From assembly GCF_003675855.1 (NCBI RefSeq), contig NZ_RCIH01000002.1:257654-321653 (forward strand): a stretch of 64,000 nucleotides of DNA. The letters run 5' to 3'. This document shows, in pieces, positions 52,501 through 60,218 of this stretch (the first letter of the stretch is position 1; each line of letters begins with the position of its first letter). The notes under the pieces were generated by a model. That model did no database searches, was not told the DNA's origin, and saw only the letters and a list, made by a program, of their open reading frames with translations. This DNA is from Halostella salina (GTDB taxonomy: Archaea; Halobacteriota; Halobacteria; Halobacteriales; Natronoarchaeaceae). The position numbers and the translations under genes were made by a program.

Positions 52501-54560
52501 GGGCACTTCGGGCGGAACGTCTCGCCGCCGCAGCCGGGACACTCGCGGCGGCCGACCTCCACCTCGACCTCGCCGGGGGTGTCGGACATGGAGTCGGCGT
52601 GGCCCGCGGCGGCGGCCACGTCGCGCTGGCTCCCGCCGGCCTCGCCGATGGGGAAGAGGGTGTGGACGGCGGGGCTGAGTTCGCGGGACTCCGACTTCTC
52701 CGGGCGGCCCATGCGGTTGCCGATACGCGTGGGCGCGCGCTCGCGGACGGTGAACGGCGCGACCTCGTTGACCGCCTTCACCGCGTTGTCCCAGTCGCGG
52801 GCCTCGGGCGAGAGGTCGTCCCACGTCCGGTCGAGGGTTTCGGTGAGGCCGAGCGAGCGGACGAGCGGCCGCCAGACCGGGACGGTTACCGCGTCCGATT
52901 CCTGTCGGTGTTCGACGAGCAGCGCCTCCAGCGCCGCCCGGACCGGGTCGGCGTTCTCGACGAGCAGGTCGCCGTCGACGACCTCGCCGGCGGCGACGGC
53001 GTCGGCGAGCGCCTCGAACTCCGCGACCGTGAGGTCGTGCCAGAGATAGGTGTACGCCGGGTGGAGCGGGGCGTCGTACTCGGTCGCCCATTCGACCGCC
53101 TCCTCGGGGTCGGGGTCCTCCAGGTCGACGCGGACCGAGTCGGCCATCGCCTGCACGTCGGCGGCGGTGTCCTCGAACTCCTGGACCCACCACTCGAACG
53201 CGTAGGCGGCGGGAGCAAGGGGGTGGTTGTTCTCGACGAACTCGCCGTAGTTGACGAGGTACTCGCCGAGGTCGAGTATCTTCTCGACGCCGTTCCGGAT
53301 CTCGAGGGCCTCCTCGGGGTCGTCGATCCGGCGCACGTCGCCGTTGGCGAGGCGGACGGTCGGCCCCTCGATTGAGTCGACCGGGACGACGCCCGCGGCC
53401 TTGCCGGGGCGCTCGGTCTTGATCTGCGTCCCGGTGGCGAGGAAATCGTCGACGAGGTGCATCGTCGCCGGGTGGACGCCGGCGGTCGCGAACCCGTGGT
53501 TGCGCGCGCGGCCGTAGCGCAGGCGGAAGCCGCCGGTTTCGCTCGGGTGTGAGAAGACCGGGCGGCCAGCGATGAGGTCGCGCAGGAACTTCCAGGACTC
53601 GTCGACGCGGGGCGGGCCGTCCGGCTCGTTGGTGCCACCGTCGTCGCCCTCGGCGGCCTCGCCGTCCGACTCGTCATCGGAGTCCCCGTCGGCGTCGCCG
53701 CCGTCGTCACCTTCCTCGTTCCCGATGGTGCCGTCGATGAGGTCCTGGAGCCACGGCCAGTCGACCTCGTCGAGGTTGCGCGTGTAGCGCTGGATCTTCG
53801 GGGCCTTCAGCGCGATCCCCTCGGCGAGGACGAGACACATCCCGCCGCGGGGGTTGTTCGTGTCGACCCGTTCGAGGTCGCGGAAGCCGGACACCTCCTC
53901 GTCGCCGGTCGGCTCCCCGTCCAGCATGATTGGGACGTGCTCGGCGATGAACTTCGACTCCTTGTCCTTCGGGGAGTACTGGAGCCCGGTCTCGTCGTCG
54001 TACAGCGACACCTCCTCGGCGTAGCGCTCGACCTCGTCGTCCCGGGCCCTGTACTCGTCGACGCCGATGAGCGCGCGGGTGTAGTCCGCGACAAGCACCG
54101 AGAGGGCCTGCGCGGTCCCGCCGGCCGAGCGGATCGGGCCGGCGTAGTACACGTTGACGAACTCCGTGCCGTCGTCGTTCTCGAGCAGTTCGACGCGGTC
54201 GATCCCCTCGATGGGGGCGGCGACGACGCCCTCGGTGAGCAGCGCGACGGCGGTGCGGACAGCGCCCTCGACCTTGCCGGCCTTCGTCTCGTAGTCGCCG
54301 ACGCGGCCCTCCGCGAAGTCCTTCGCGAGTTCGAGCGCCGCCTCCTCGCGGCTCATCTCGCCCTCCAGTTCGCGCACGCGCTCGGCCACGCCGTCGATCC
54401 CGAGGATGTTCTCGACGCGGTCGGCCATGTCCTTGGCGACCGGGATTTCGACCTTGGTCTCGGGGTCGTGGCCCTGTTCGCGGGCCGCGCGGGCGACTTC
54501 GAACGCGTCGTCGAGGCCGGATTCGAGCCGTTCGAAGTACCGTTCGTCCTCGGGCCGCAT
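49536..54560 (-). CDS. polC: DNA polymerase D large subunit (DP2), intein-containing precursor
   Basis: The 1674-residue precursor is the catalytic subunit of the archaeal replicative PolD. Removing the 504-residue intein (923-1426) leaves a 1170-residue polymerase. Seen: the N-terminal DP2 region (YYAGPIRSAGGTAQALSVLVADYTRALIG), a long acidic haloarchaeal insertion near residues 275-320, zinc motifs (CPGCGG...CPDCG, CPSCEQE...CSRC), the catalytic CDGDEDC (Asp1428, Asp1430) and a C-terminal zinc ribbon (CLDCGEKYRRMPLSGDCREC) before the DP1-binding end. The ATG at 54560 abuts the stop of the upstream PPC-domain gene. The proofreading DP1 subunit gene is not in the window. Confidence 0.97.
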   Translation of the reverse strand: MRPEDERYFERLESGLDDAFEVARAAREQGHDPETKVEIPVAKDMADRVENILGIDGVAERVRELEGEMSREEAALELAKDFAEGRVGDYETKAGKVEGAVRTAVALLTEGVVAAPIEGIDRVELLENDDGTEFVNVYYAGPIRSAGGTAQALSVLVADYTRALIGVDEYRARDDEVERYAEEVSLYDDETGLQYSPKDKESKFIAEHVPIMLDGEPTGDEEVSGFRDLERVDTNNPRGGMCLVLAEGIALKAPKIQRYTRNLDEVDWPWLQDLIDGTIGNEEGDDGGDADGDSDDESDGEAAEGDDGGTNEPDGPPRVDESWKFLRDLIAGRPVFSHPSETGGFRLRYGRARNHGFATAGVHPATMHLVDDFLATGTQIKTERPGKAAGVVPVDSIEGPTVRLANGDVRRIDDPEEALEIRNGVEKILDLGEYLVNYGEFVENNHPLAPAAYAFEWWVQEFEDTAADVQAMADSVRVDLEDPDPEEAVEWATEYDAPLHPAYTYLWHDLTVAEFEALADAVAAGEVVDGDLLVENADPVRAALEALLVEHRQESDAVTVPVWRPLVRSLGLTETLDRTWDDLSPEARDWDNAVKAVNEVAPFTVRERAPTRIGNRMGRPEKSESRELSPAVHTLFPIGEAGGSQRDVAAAAGHADSMSDTPGEVEVEVGRRECPGCGGETFRPKCPDCGAHTEPHYECPSCEQELEPDEAGRVHCSRCEVDGTSVESRVVDVHAEYREALERVGERENAFDILKGVKGLTSTNKTPEAVDKGILRSKHGVSAFKDGTVRYDMTDLPVTSVRPAELDVTVDQFRQLGYDEDIHGDPLQHDDQLVELKVQDVVLSDGAAEHLLKTADFVDDLLAQFYDLDPYYELDERDDLVGELVFGMAPHTSAAVVGRVIGFTSAAVGYAHPFFHASKRRNCFHPETKVWYEDEAGQWHYEAIRELVENRLHDPDVDDFGTLVQELDGDVRVPSLDEDGEIVQKPVEALSKHRSPDHLVEIETRSGREITVTPDHDVHVFDEDGLAAKRASEITSSDSLVTPAEVDVPGSDVRFDLLEEFLTSDEVPHESLMVKGLDKEELYDLFTEELADHWDGEFYPLKSTAEFLGLTKKALSNYVYRGSFPASLLIDLLGSPAAVSECVPDDVTLGMKRDTAEIDRIVDLDADLATLLGYFAAEGFTREQATPKGTIHQTTVSGVETEAREFFVDTFRARLGVEPYRENEYKVTVSGRLPRLFFETVLDCGTGAANKRVPECIFDAPDNIVAAYLSGYFSGDGTVEKDSLKVSATTISRTLKEDMLALLTRLGISARVRTSDPVPLSGNFPEFYESDVPMSAKSYVLHVSSSDAVRFAEKVGFHLSRKQNRLTTQVEAIKPLGRRVFDGGSGEYLVDEVTDVEYVEADTDHTYCLTVEGTHSLIANDTSQKQCDGDEDCVMLLLDGLLNFSKSYLPDQRGGQMDAPLVMSSRIDPSEIDDEAHNMDVVSQYSREFYEATREMADPGEVDVEIAEDTLGTDREYAGFDHTHDTTDLAMGPDLSAYKTLGSMMDKMDAQLELSRKLRAVDETDVAERVIEFHFLPDLIGNLRAFSRQETRCLDCGEKYRRMPLSGDCRECGGDVNLTVHQGSVNKYMDTAIQVAEEYGTRDYTKQRLEVLEKSLESIFENDKNKQTGIADFM
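50283..51794 (-). other. Intein in the PolD large subunit (504 residues)
   Basis: The insertion starts with Cys923 (RRN/CFHPETKVWYEDEAG) and ends with Gln1426 before the extein Cys1427 (QKQ/CDGDED). It has the N-terminal splicing block (CFHPETKV), the block-B-like TPDHDVHVF, two LAGLIDADG homing-endonuclease motifs (LATLLGYFAAEGF and YLSGYFSGDGTV) and the C-terminal block (TYCLTVEGTHSLIANDTSQ). Codon use is less GC-rich than the exteins. The last residue is Gln, not the usual Asn, as described for the Pyrococcus abyssi PolII intein. Confidence 0.93.
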
Positions 54561-54980
54561 CTATAACCAGAGGTCCAGGTCGGTGGTCTCGTCGTGCTCG
54601 CGCTCCAGCGTCGTGTCGAACGTCCGCATGTACACCTCGCCGGCGAAGACGGTGGCGGCGTTCAGGTGCCCCGCGAGCGCCTCGCCGTCGGGCCGCGAGA
54701 GCGTCGCGTGCGTGTGCGCGAACCTATCCCCGTTGAGCCACGAGACGTTGCCGACGCAGCCGGCGACCTCCAGGTGTTCGTCGAACTCGACCGGTTCGTA
54801 CTCGAACGTCTCCTGGTCGTAGAACCAGACCTCCGCGTCCTGTACGGCTCCCATCGCGGCGAACCAGGCGGCGTCGGCGTCGGCCTCGGCGGCGAGCCCC
54901 TCGATCTCCTCGCGCCAGTCGGCCCCGTTGTCGAGTCGAGCCAGATACTCCCCCGTGGTCTCGACCTCGCGGTATTGCAT
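54561..54980 (-). CDS. PPC/DUF296-domain protein
   Basis: The 139-residue product matches the PPC (DUF296) fold: YREVETTGEYLARLDNGADWREEIEGLAAEADADAAWFAAMGAVQDAEVWFYDQETFEYEPVEFDEHLEVAGCVGNVSWLNGDRFAHTHATLSRPDGEALAGHL. Plant members bind DNA through a fused AT-hook; archaeal and bacterial ones stand alone and may bind metal through the HTHATLS His pair. The start at ATG 54980 drops a 9-residue extension without support. Its stop touches the polC start with no gap, so the two may be co-transcribed. Role unknown. Confidence 0.82.
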   Translation of the reverse strand: MQYREVETTGEYLARLDNGADWREEIEGLAAEADADAAWFAAMGAVQDAEVWFYDQETFEYEPVEFDEHLEVAGCVGNVSWLNGDRFAHTHATLSRPDGEALAGHLNAATVFAGEVYMRTFDTTLEREHDETTDLDLWL

Positions 54981-55080
54981 ACCAACTGGAAGCGTCGGCC
55001 AGGGCAAAAAAGGTGCGTATCCCGGGAGGTCCGCTCGCGCCTACAGAGCTACGCCCAGGAAATCACCCGAAAGCGGCCGG

Positions 55081-55302
55081 GCGGACGGCGAGGACCCGGA
55101 ACGGGCCGAGCCGTCCAACCCGGGGAAGGGCAGGCCGTCGGCTGTGGTCGTTGTTGGGTCGAAGCGATCGAGCATACGGCGGCTTTGCCGCCGTTTCACC
55201 GCCGGAGCGGGGCGAAGCCCCGCGGAGGCGGCCTTTTTCATCGAAGTTTTTGCACCGAGCGGTTCGCCGGAGGCGAACCCGAGGTGGAAAAAGTTCGTCG
55301 TT
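55081..55302 (-). repeat. Stop-adjacent multi-hairpin element, copy 3
   Basis: On the minus strand, after the TGA of the 56-residue gene: ACGACGAACTTTTTCCACCT, a GGTTCGCC/GGCGAACC hairpin, GCAAAAACTTCGATGAAAAA, a GC hairpin, the GGCGGCAAAGCCGCC hairpin then GTATGCT, and GCCTGCCCTTCCCCGGG followed by a GGACGGC/GCCGTCC hairpin. The fixed boxes match copies 1 and 2; the stems have compensatory changes. The element ends before the PPC gene promoter. Confidence 0.8.
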
Positions 55303-55473
55303 TCAGCGCCAGGCCGGAAGTGTCGGCGCGTCGTCGACGTGTACCGAAAGCCAGGCACCGTCCTCGCTGATGTCGGCGATGACGTACTCCTGGCTGCTGC
55401 CGTCGCCGTCGACGGCACCCATAACTTCAGCATCGTCGGCGGGGTCGTCCGGGCCCGACGGGTGGGTCGCCAT
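55303..55473 (-). CDS. 56-residue haloarchaeal acidic protein
   Basis: The frame from ATG 55473 to TGA 55303-55305 encodes 56 residues: an acidic start, VMGAVDGDGSSQEYVIADISEDGAWLSVHVDDAPTLPAW in the middle and end. I recall this pattern (…MGAVD…YVIADIS.D.AWLS…APSLP.W) as a conserved small haloarchaeal family, possibly numbered DUF7556. A TTTATAA box on the minus strand at about 55497-55503 lies at leaderless distance. No function is known. Its stop is followed directly by copy 3 of the stop-adjacent element. Confidence 0.7.
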   Translation of the reverse strand: MATHPSGPDDPADDAEVMGAVDGDGSSQEYVIADISEDGAWLSVHVDDAPTLPAWR

Positions 55474-55559
55474 GGGAATGTTTAATTTTCAGTCAGTTAT
55501 AAACGCGTCGGAACGACAGAGACATTCACTGGTTATGGTGTTAACGGAAACTACCAAAC

Positions 55560-55575
55560 AACTACGATTGTAGTT
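55560..55575. promoter_or_regulatory. AACTAC-N4-GTAGTT palindrome in the dpp promoter region
   Basis: This perfect 6-bp inverted repeat is in the A/T-rich 192-bp gap (55474-55665) between the divergent 56-residue gene and the peptide-binding lipoprotein gene. A BRE/TATA pair for the latter (AACGGAAAATTTAAAC, about 55624-55639) follows. The palindrome may bind an operon regulator. Unsupported otherwise. Confidence 0.4.
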
Positions 55576-55665
55576 ATCAGCTGGTCTCATTTCCCGGAAC
55601 CCCAGTCCCTGCCCCCGTCTCATAACGGAAAATTTAAACTGGTAGATGCGAAAGGGGGGTTTGGG

Positions 55666-57510
55666 ATGACAGATAATGACACTACCCGCCGTCGATTCCT
55701 GCAGGCGACCGGCGGGGCTGCGGCAGCCGTAGCGCTGGCCGGTTGTTCCGGCGGCGGCGGCGGAGACGAAACCGACACCGACACCGACACGCTCACCCAA
55801 GCCTCGGAAACGGAGACGTCGACTCCGGAACAGGAGCAAAGCGACAAGACGTACAACGTCATCAATTCGACCCTGACGACCCTTGACCCCGTCGCGAGCA
55901 CCGACGAGGCGTCGAGTATCGTCATTCACAACCTCCACGACGCACTGACGAACTACGTCAACGGCACGACGACGACCGAGCCGCTGCTCGCCGAGAGCGT
56001 CGAGACCAACGATGACGGCTCGGTGCTCACGTTCAACCTCCGTTCCGACGCCACGTTCAACGGCGACTACGGCAACGTGACCGCCTCGGACGCCGTTTAC
56101 TCGCTCGAACGGCTCGCGCAGTCCGACAACTCGCGTCGCGCCGGCTTCCTGCTCGGCGACCTGGGTGTCGAGCACGAGACCGACAGCGACGGCAACTACG
56201 TCCCCGGCTCGATCGCCGTCGAGGCCGAGGACGAGTCGACGCTGACGATGAGTCTCGCGCAGCCGTTCCACGCGACGATGGAGATGCTGGCGTACGACCC
56301 GTTCTCGGTCATTCCGGAGGGCATCGTCGGCGACATCGAGGGGTACGAGGGCGAGATGGAATACGAGACGTTCGCCCAGAGCGGCTCCATCGGCGCTGGG
56401 CCGTTCACGCTGGACACGTGGAGTTCGGGCAGCGAGGTCATCATCAACGCCCGCGACATCGACGACTACCACGGTCCCGGTCCGTACATCTCGTCGGTCA
56501 ACTGGCAGATCATCGAGGACGCCAACGCGGCGTACACGTACTCGGTGATCAACCGGAACGCCGACAAACCGAGCATTCCGAACGCACAGTACGACGCCGG
56601 CAAGGTTTCCATCGAAGGGCGTGACAGCCAGGGCCGCCAGTACGGGACGTACGGTCCCCTCGAGAACGACCTGACGGCGAACTACTACCGGGTCGAGCAG
56701 CTCACGACCTACTACATCGGCTTCAACGCCGCCGAGGTGCCGAAGTTCGTGCGCCAGGCCGTGGCGTACGTCACCAACCAGAGCCAGATCGTCAACGAGG
56801 TCCTCAGCGGCCCCGGGAAGACGGCGTCGCACTTCACGCCGCCGAACATCTACCCCGGCGGCGCGAACGCCTACCTCGAACACGAGTCGAACTACCCGTA
56901 CGGGCTCGACGAGACCCGCATCGGCGAGGCGCGCTCCATCATGGAGGAGAACGGCTACAGCGAGGACGACCCCTACGAGGTCACGTTCACTCGCTACGCC
57001 GGCAGCCAGTTCTTCACGGACGTGGCGAACATCCTCCGCGACCAGCTCGCCTCCGCCGGCGTCCAGCTCAACCTCGAGGAGGCCCAGTTCAGCACGCTGA
57101 CCGAGCGCGGTCGCAACGGCGACCTCGACATGTACACGCTCGGCTGGGGCGCGGACTACCCCGCACCGGACAACTTCCTGAAGCTGCTGAACCCGCCGAA
57201 CACGGACACGTCGCAGTCGGCACCCCTCAGCTACCTCAACTGGGACGCCGACGAGAGCGAGGCGGCCCAGCAGGCTGCCGAGGCCTGGCAGAAGTTCAAG
57301 GAGAACCCCGCTCCCGAGGCCGGGCAGGAGGCCCGTAACGAGGCCTACGTCACGATGGAGGAGGCCAACTGGGAGGACGTGATGTTCCTCAACATCTTCC
57401 ACCCGATCGTCGAGAAATACTCCTACGACTGGGTCGACAAGCCCCGCGTCGGCGCGATGGGCGGCTCGTCACAGAAGGAGTCCAGAGTCCGCATCGAGGA
57501 CCGCGAATAA
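55666..57510 (+). CDS. Peptide/nickel ABC transporter binding lipoprotein (DppA type)
   Basis: The 614-residue protein has a Tat signal (TTRRRFLQATGGAAAAVALAGC) with lipobox Cys, an acidic Asp/Thr-rich spacer (GDETDTDTDTD...) of about 35 residues lifting it off the membrane, and the family-5 extracellular binding domain (DPVASTDEASSIVIHNLHDALTNYV... and VTASDAVYSLERLA...). It captures di- or oligopeptides, or nickel complexes. It heads a five-gene plus-strand operon. An AAGGGGGG ribosome-binding sequence lies 10 nt before the ATG, and a TTTAAA box further up; unlike many neighbours this mRNA has a leader. Confidence 0.9.
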   Translation: MTDNDTTRRRFLQATGGAAAAVALAGCSGGGGGDETDTDTDTLTQASETETSTPEQEQSDKTYNVINSTLTTLDPVASTDEASSIVIHNLHDALTNYVNGTTTTEPLLAESVETNDDGSVLTFNLRSDATFNGDYGNVTASDAVYSLERLAQSDNSRRAGFLLGDLGVEHETDSDGNYVPGSIAVEAEDESTLTMSLAQPFHATMEMLAYDPFSVIPEGIVGDIEGYEGEMEYETFAQSGSIGAGPFTLDTWSSGSEVIINARDIDDYHGPGPYISSVNWQIIEDANAAYTYSVINRNADKPSIPNAQYDAGKVSIEGRDSQGRQYGTYGPLENDLTANYYRVEQLTTYYIGFNAAEVPKFVRQAVAYVTNQSQIVNEVLSGPGKTASHFTPPNIYPGGANAYLEHESNYPYGLDETRIGEARSIMEENGYSEDDPYEVTFTRYAGSQFFTDVANILRDQLASAGVQLNLEEAQFSTLTERGRNGDLDMYTLGWGADYPAPDNFLKLLNPPNTDTSQSAPLSYLNWDADESEAAQQAAEAWQKFKENPAPEAGQEARNEAYVTMEEANWEDVMFLNIFHPIVEKYSYDWVDKPRVGAMGGSSQKESRVRIEDRE

Positions 57511-57645
57511 CTCGGCTTCGCGGCCGTTTTTTCCGTACGTGAACGAACGTACCGCCGTCCGTTTCGAAGCGGAACGCAAATAATGCCCGAACGAACAAAC
57601 CGTTATAACGATGAATACAGACAACGCGGAGCATAGGGTAATACC
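57511..57645 (+). terminator. Partial terminator and second promoter between binding-protein and permease genes
   Basis: Right after the lipoprotein stop, CGGC-N6-GCCG (57513-57526) is followed by six T residues (57527-57532), a terminator-like signal. About 70 bp on, CGTTATAACG (57601-57609) precedes the permease ATG by 37-45 nt. Such a processing or attenuation site would let the binding protein be made in excess over the membrane subunits, as is usual for ABC importers. Confidence 0.5.
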
Positions 57646-58686
57646 ATGAGTCGTTGGTCGTACCTCGGCAAACGACTGGTCCTGTCGATCCCCGTCATCC
57701 TCTTTGGGGTCACAGTGACCTTCATCGCGATCCGGATGGGACCGATCGACCCCGTCGCCGCGGTGTACGGACAGAACGCGGACCCCGACGACATGGCACG
57801 CCTGCGGCAGAACCTGGGGTTGAACCAGCCGCTCTGGCAGCAGTACATCGACTTCGCCTGGGACCTGTTCCGATTCGACCTCGGCCAGTCCTGGGTGATT
57901 CAGGCGGGCCGGAGCACCGAGTCCCTGATCTGGTCGCGCGCCCCCCGGACCATCTGGATGGGCTTCTGGGCCATCCTGATCCCGCTTTTCATCGGGATCC
58001 CGCTGGGCTTTTACGCCGGCCTGAACCCCAACACTATCGGTGACTACTCGGCCTCCTTCGGCGGCATCGTCTGGCGCGCCATGCCGAACTTCTGGCTGGC
58101 CGTGCTGCTGCTGGTCGGGCTCTCACGGTCCGAGGACATCCTCTTTGGCTTCAACTGGAAGCAGTTCATCGTCCACACACCGGTGGTGATCGGTACCAAC
58201 GAGTTCCAGGCCGCCTGGGACGGTCTCAGAGCGGGACAGATAGAACCCGTCCAGTGGGTCAAAGCGACGAAACAGATACTCCCCGCCGCCGTCGTCCTCG
58301 GCTCCGCGTCGATGGGCAACGAGATGCGTATCGGTCGGACCGCGATGCTCGAGACGAAGAACTCCAAGTACGTGGAGATGGCGAAGGCGAAGGGAGTCCC
58401 CGACCGCGTGCTCGTCTGGAAGCACATGTTCCGTAACGCCCTGATCCCGCTCGTTCCGGTCATCACGGCCGAGGCGGGGCTGCTGCTCGGTGGCTCCGTG
58501 CTCGTCGAGACGGTGATGGCGATAAACGGCATCGGGCAACTGTTCTTCCGGGCGCTGGTACAGGGTGATATGCCCGTCGCAGGGGCGTTGATGTACATCT
58601 TCATCCTCCTGCTTGTCTTCATCAACATCATGCAAGACCTGCTGTACACCATAATCGACCCACGGGTCGGCTACGAGAGTCAGTAA
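57646..58686 (+). CDS. Peptide ABC transporter permease (DppB type)
   Basis: The 346-residue protein has six hydrophobic segments and the DppB/OppB start (YLGKRLVLSIPVILFGVTVTFIAIRMGPIDPV). The EAA loop lies near residue 245 (KYVEMAKAKGVPDRVLVWKHMFRNALIPLVPVITAEAGLLLGGSVLVE), where it contacts the ATPases. Relative to bacterial DppB there is a long extra loop near residue 165-205 (EDILFGFNWKQFIVHTPVVIGTNEFQAAWDGLRAGQIEPVQWVK). Second gene of the operon, 2 nt before the next. Confidence 0.93.
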   Translation: MSRWSYLGKRLVLSIPVILFGVTVTFIAIRMGPIDPVAAVYGQNADPDDMARLRQNLGLNQPLWQQYIDFAWDLFRFDLGQSWVIQAGRSTESLIWSRAPRTIWMGFWAILIPLFIGIPLGFYAGLNPNTIGDYSASFGGIVWRAMPNFWLAVLLLVGLSRSEDILFGFNWKQFIVHTPVVIGTNEFQAAWDGLRAGQIEPVQWVKATKQILPAAVVLGSASMGNEMRIGRTAMLETKNSKYVEMAKAKGVPDRVLVWKHMFRNALIPLVPVITAEAGLLLGGSVLVETVMAINGIGQLFFRALVQGDMPVAGALMYIFILLLVFINIMQDLLYTIIDPRVGYESQ

Positions 58687-58688
58687 CG

Positions 58689-60218
58689 ATGAGCCGCTAC
58701 ACTACCGACACCGACGACGTATCGCTTCGAGAACGCGTCCGGTCGAACCCATCCCCGGCGCTTCGCTGGCTGGCCGTCGCAGCGGTCCTCTTTGCGCTGC
58801 AGGCGGGTGCCGTGTTCGGGGCGATGATGGAACTGCCGCCGTGGAACGGGATCGCCGAACGGCTGTTCGGTCTCCCGGTGGTCGCACTGCTGGAACCCGT
58901 CGGTGCGGCCCTCGCCGCCGCCGGCGACAGGCTCGCTGATATCCCCACCCTGCTGTCCCGCGAGCTGATCCCGAACCGCGGCCACCGGGTCCCCGGTGGG
59001 CCGATCTTCGAGACGACGGTCGCCGGGTTCAACATCGTCTACTGGCAGTGGGACGGGACGTTCCTCGGCCTGCCGGCGGCGATCGCGTGGGCCATCCGCG
59101 TCGCGGTCGTCTACATCTACGCGTTCGTCTGGCTCGCGTGGCTCTGGAAGGGGTATCTCGTCTTCCGTGAACACTACCGCTACGCCAACTGGACGCCGGC
59201 TGACGACATTGTCGACCGGATGCGGACCCACCGCTGGGGCCAGTTCGGCTTCATCGTCATCACGCTGTTCGTCGTGATGGCTATCTTCGCCCCGGCGCTC
59301 GGCCCGACGACCGTCGAGGAGAACATCCGGACGCCGTACAGCTACGAGACGGAGTATCTCGACAAGGAGACCGGTGAAGTCAGGTCGACGCTTATCGGGA
59401 ACGCGAACCTCGGCTCCCGCTCGCGCGGGGCCGGCGACGAGAACTACGGGATCGGAACGTACGACAGCTTCGACAGGTGGCACCCGTTCGGGACATTGAG
59501 TAACGGAAAAGACCTGTTTACCTTCATCGCCACCGGGGCGAGAACGTCCCTGTTCATCGGTATGATCGCCATCGGCATCTCCTCGTCCATCGCGTTCGCG
59601 CTGGCGATGGTCACCGCATTCTACAGGGGTGCTGTGGACCTCTCGGCGGTGCTGATAAGCGACTCGATCCAGGCGATGCCGCGGCTGCTGGTCCTGATCG
59701 GGGCCGCGGTGATCTTATCAGGGACATGGATAGACGAAATATACAACGGAGGGTTCCTCCTGGCGGTGCTGTTCGGCGCGTGGGGGTGGCCCGGACTGTG
59801 GCGCGCGGTGCGTGGGCCGTCGCTACAGGTCGTCCAGCGTGAGTGGGTCGACGCCGCGAAGAGCTACGGGCAGACGCCACGCCGGATCATGCAAAAGCAC
59901 ATGGCTCCCTACGTCATCGGCTACCTGCTCATCTACGCGTCGATGAACCTCGGCGGGATCATCATCGGCACGTCCGCGCTGTCGTTCCTCGGGCTCGGCG
60001 TCACCGCGCCGACGCCCGAGTGGGGCCGTGCCATCGACATGGGACAGGACTACGTCGCAACCCAGTCCTGGCACATGTCGATCATTCCCGGCGTGCTCAT
60101 CGTGATCGTCGTGACCGCGTTCAACGCGCTCGGTGACGGCATCCGCGACGCGATCGACCCGCAGAGCGACGACGGCAGCGCCAGCGGCGAATCCGCCGCG
60201 GCGGGTGGTGGCGCATGA
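58689..60218 (+). CDS. Peptide ABC transporter permease (DppC type) with N-terminal extension
   Basis: The 509-residue protein is about 200 residues longer than typical DppC. Residues 1-165 add a block with two or three hydrophobic segments, then a normal DppC begins around 190 (RTHRWGQFGFIVITLFVVMAIFAPAL). Between helix 1 and the core is a further insertion (TVEENIRTPYSYETEYLDKETGEVRS...). The EAA loop (REWVDAAKSYGQTPRRIMQKHMAPYVIGYLLI) is intact near residue 395. It overlaps the next gene by 4 nt. The extension may be haloarchaeal-specific; its job is unknown. Confidence 0.9.
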   Translation: MSRYTTDTDDVSLRERVRSNPSPALRWLAVAAVLFALQAGAVFGAMMELPPWNGIAERLFGLPVVALLEPVGAALAAAGDRLADIPTLLSRELIPNRGHRVPGGPIFETTVAGFNIVYWQWDGTFLGLPAAIAWAIRVAVVYIYAFVWLAWLWKGYLVFREHYRYANWTPADDIVDRMRTHRWGQFGFIVITLFVVMAIFAPALGPTTVEENIRTPYSYETEYLDKETGEVRSTLIGNANLGSRSRGAGDENYGIGTYDSFDRWHPFGTLSNGKDLFTFIATGARTSLFIGMIAIGISSSIAFALAMVTAFYRGAVDLSAVLISDSIQAMPRLLVLIGAAVILSGTWIDEIYNGGFLLAVLFGAWGWPGLWRAVRGPSLQVVQREWVDAAKSYGQTPRRIMQKHMAPYVIGYLLIYASMNLGGIIIGTSALSFLGLGVTAPTPEWGRAIDMGQDYVATQSWHMSIIPGVLIVIVVTAFNALGDGIRDAIDPQSDDGSASGESAAAGGGA

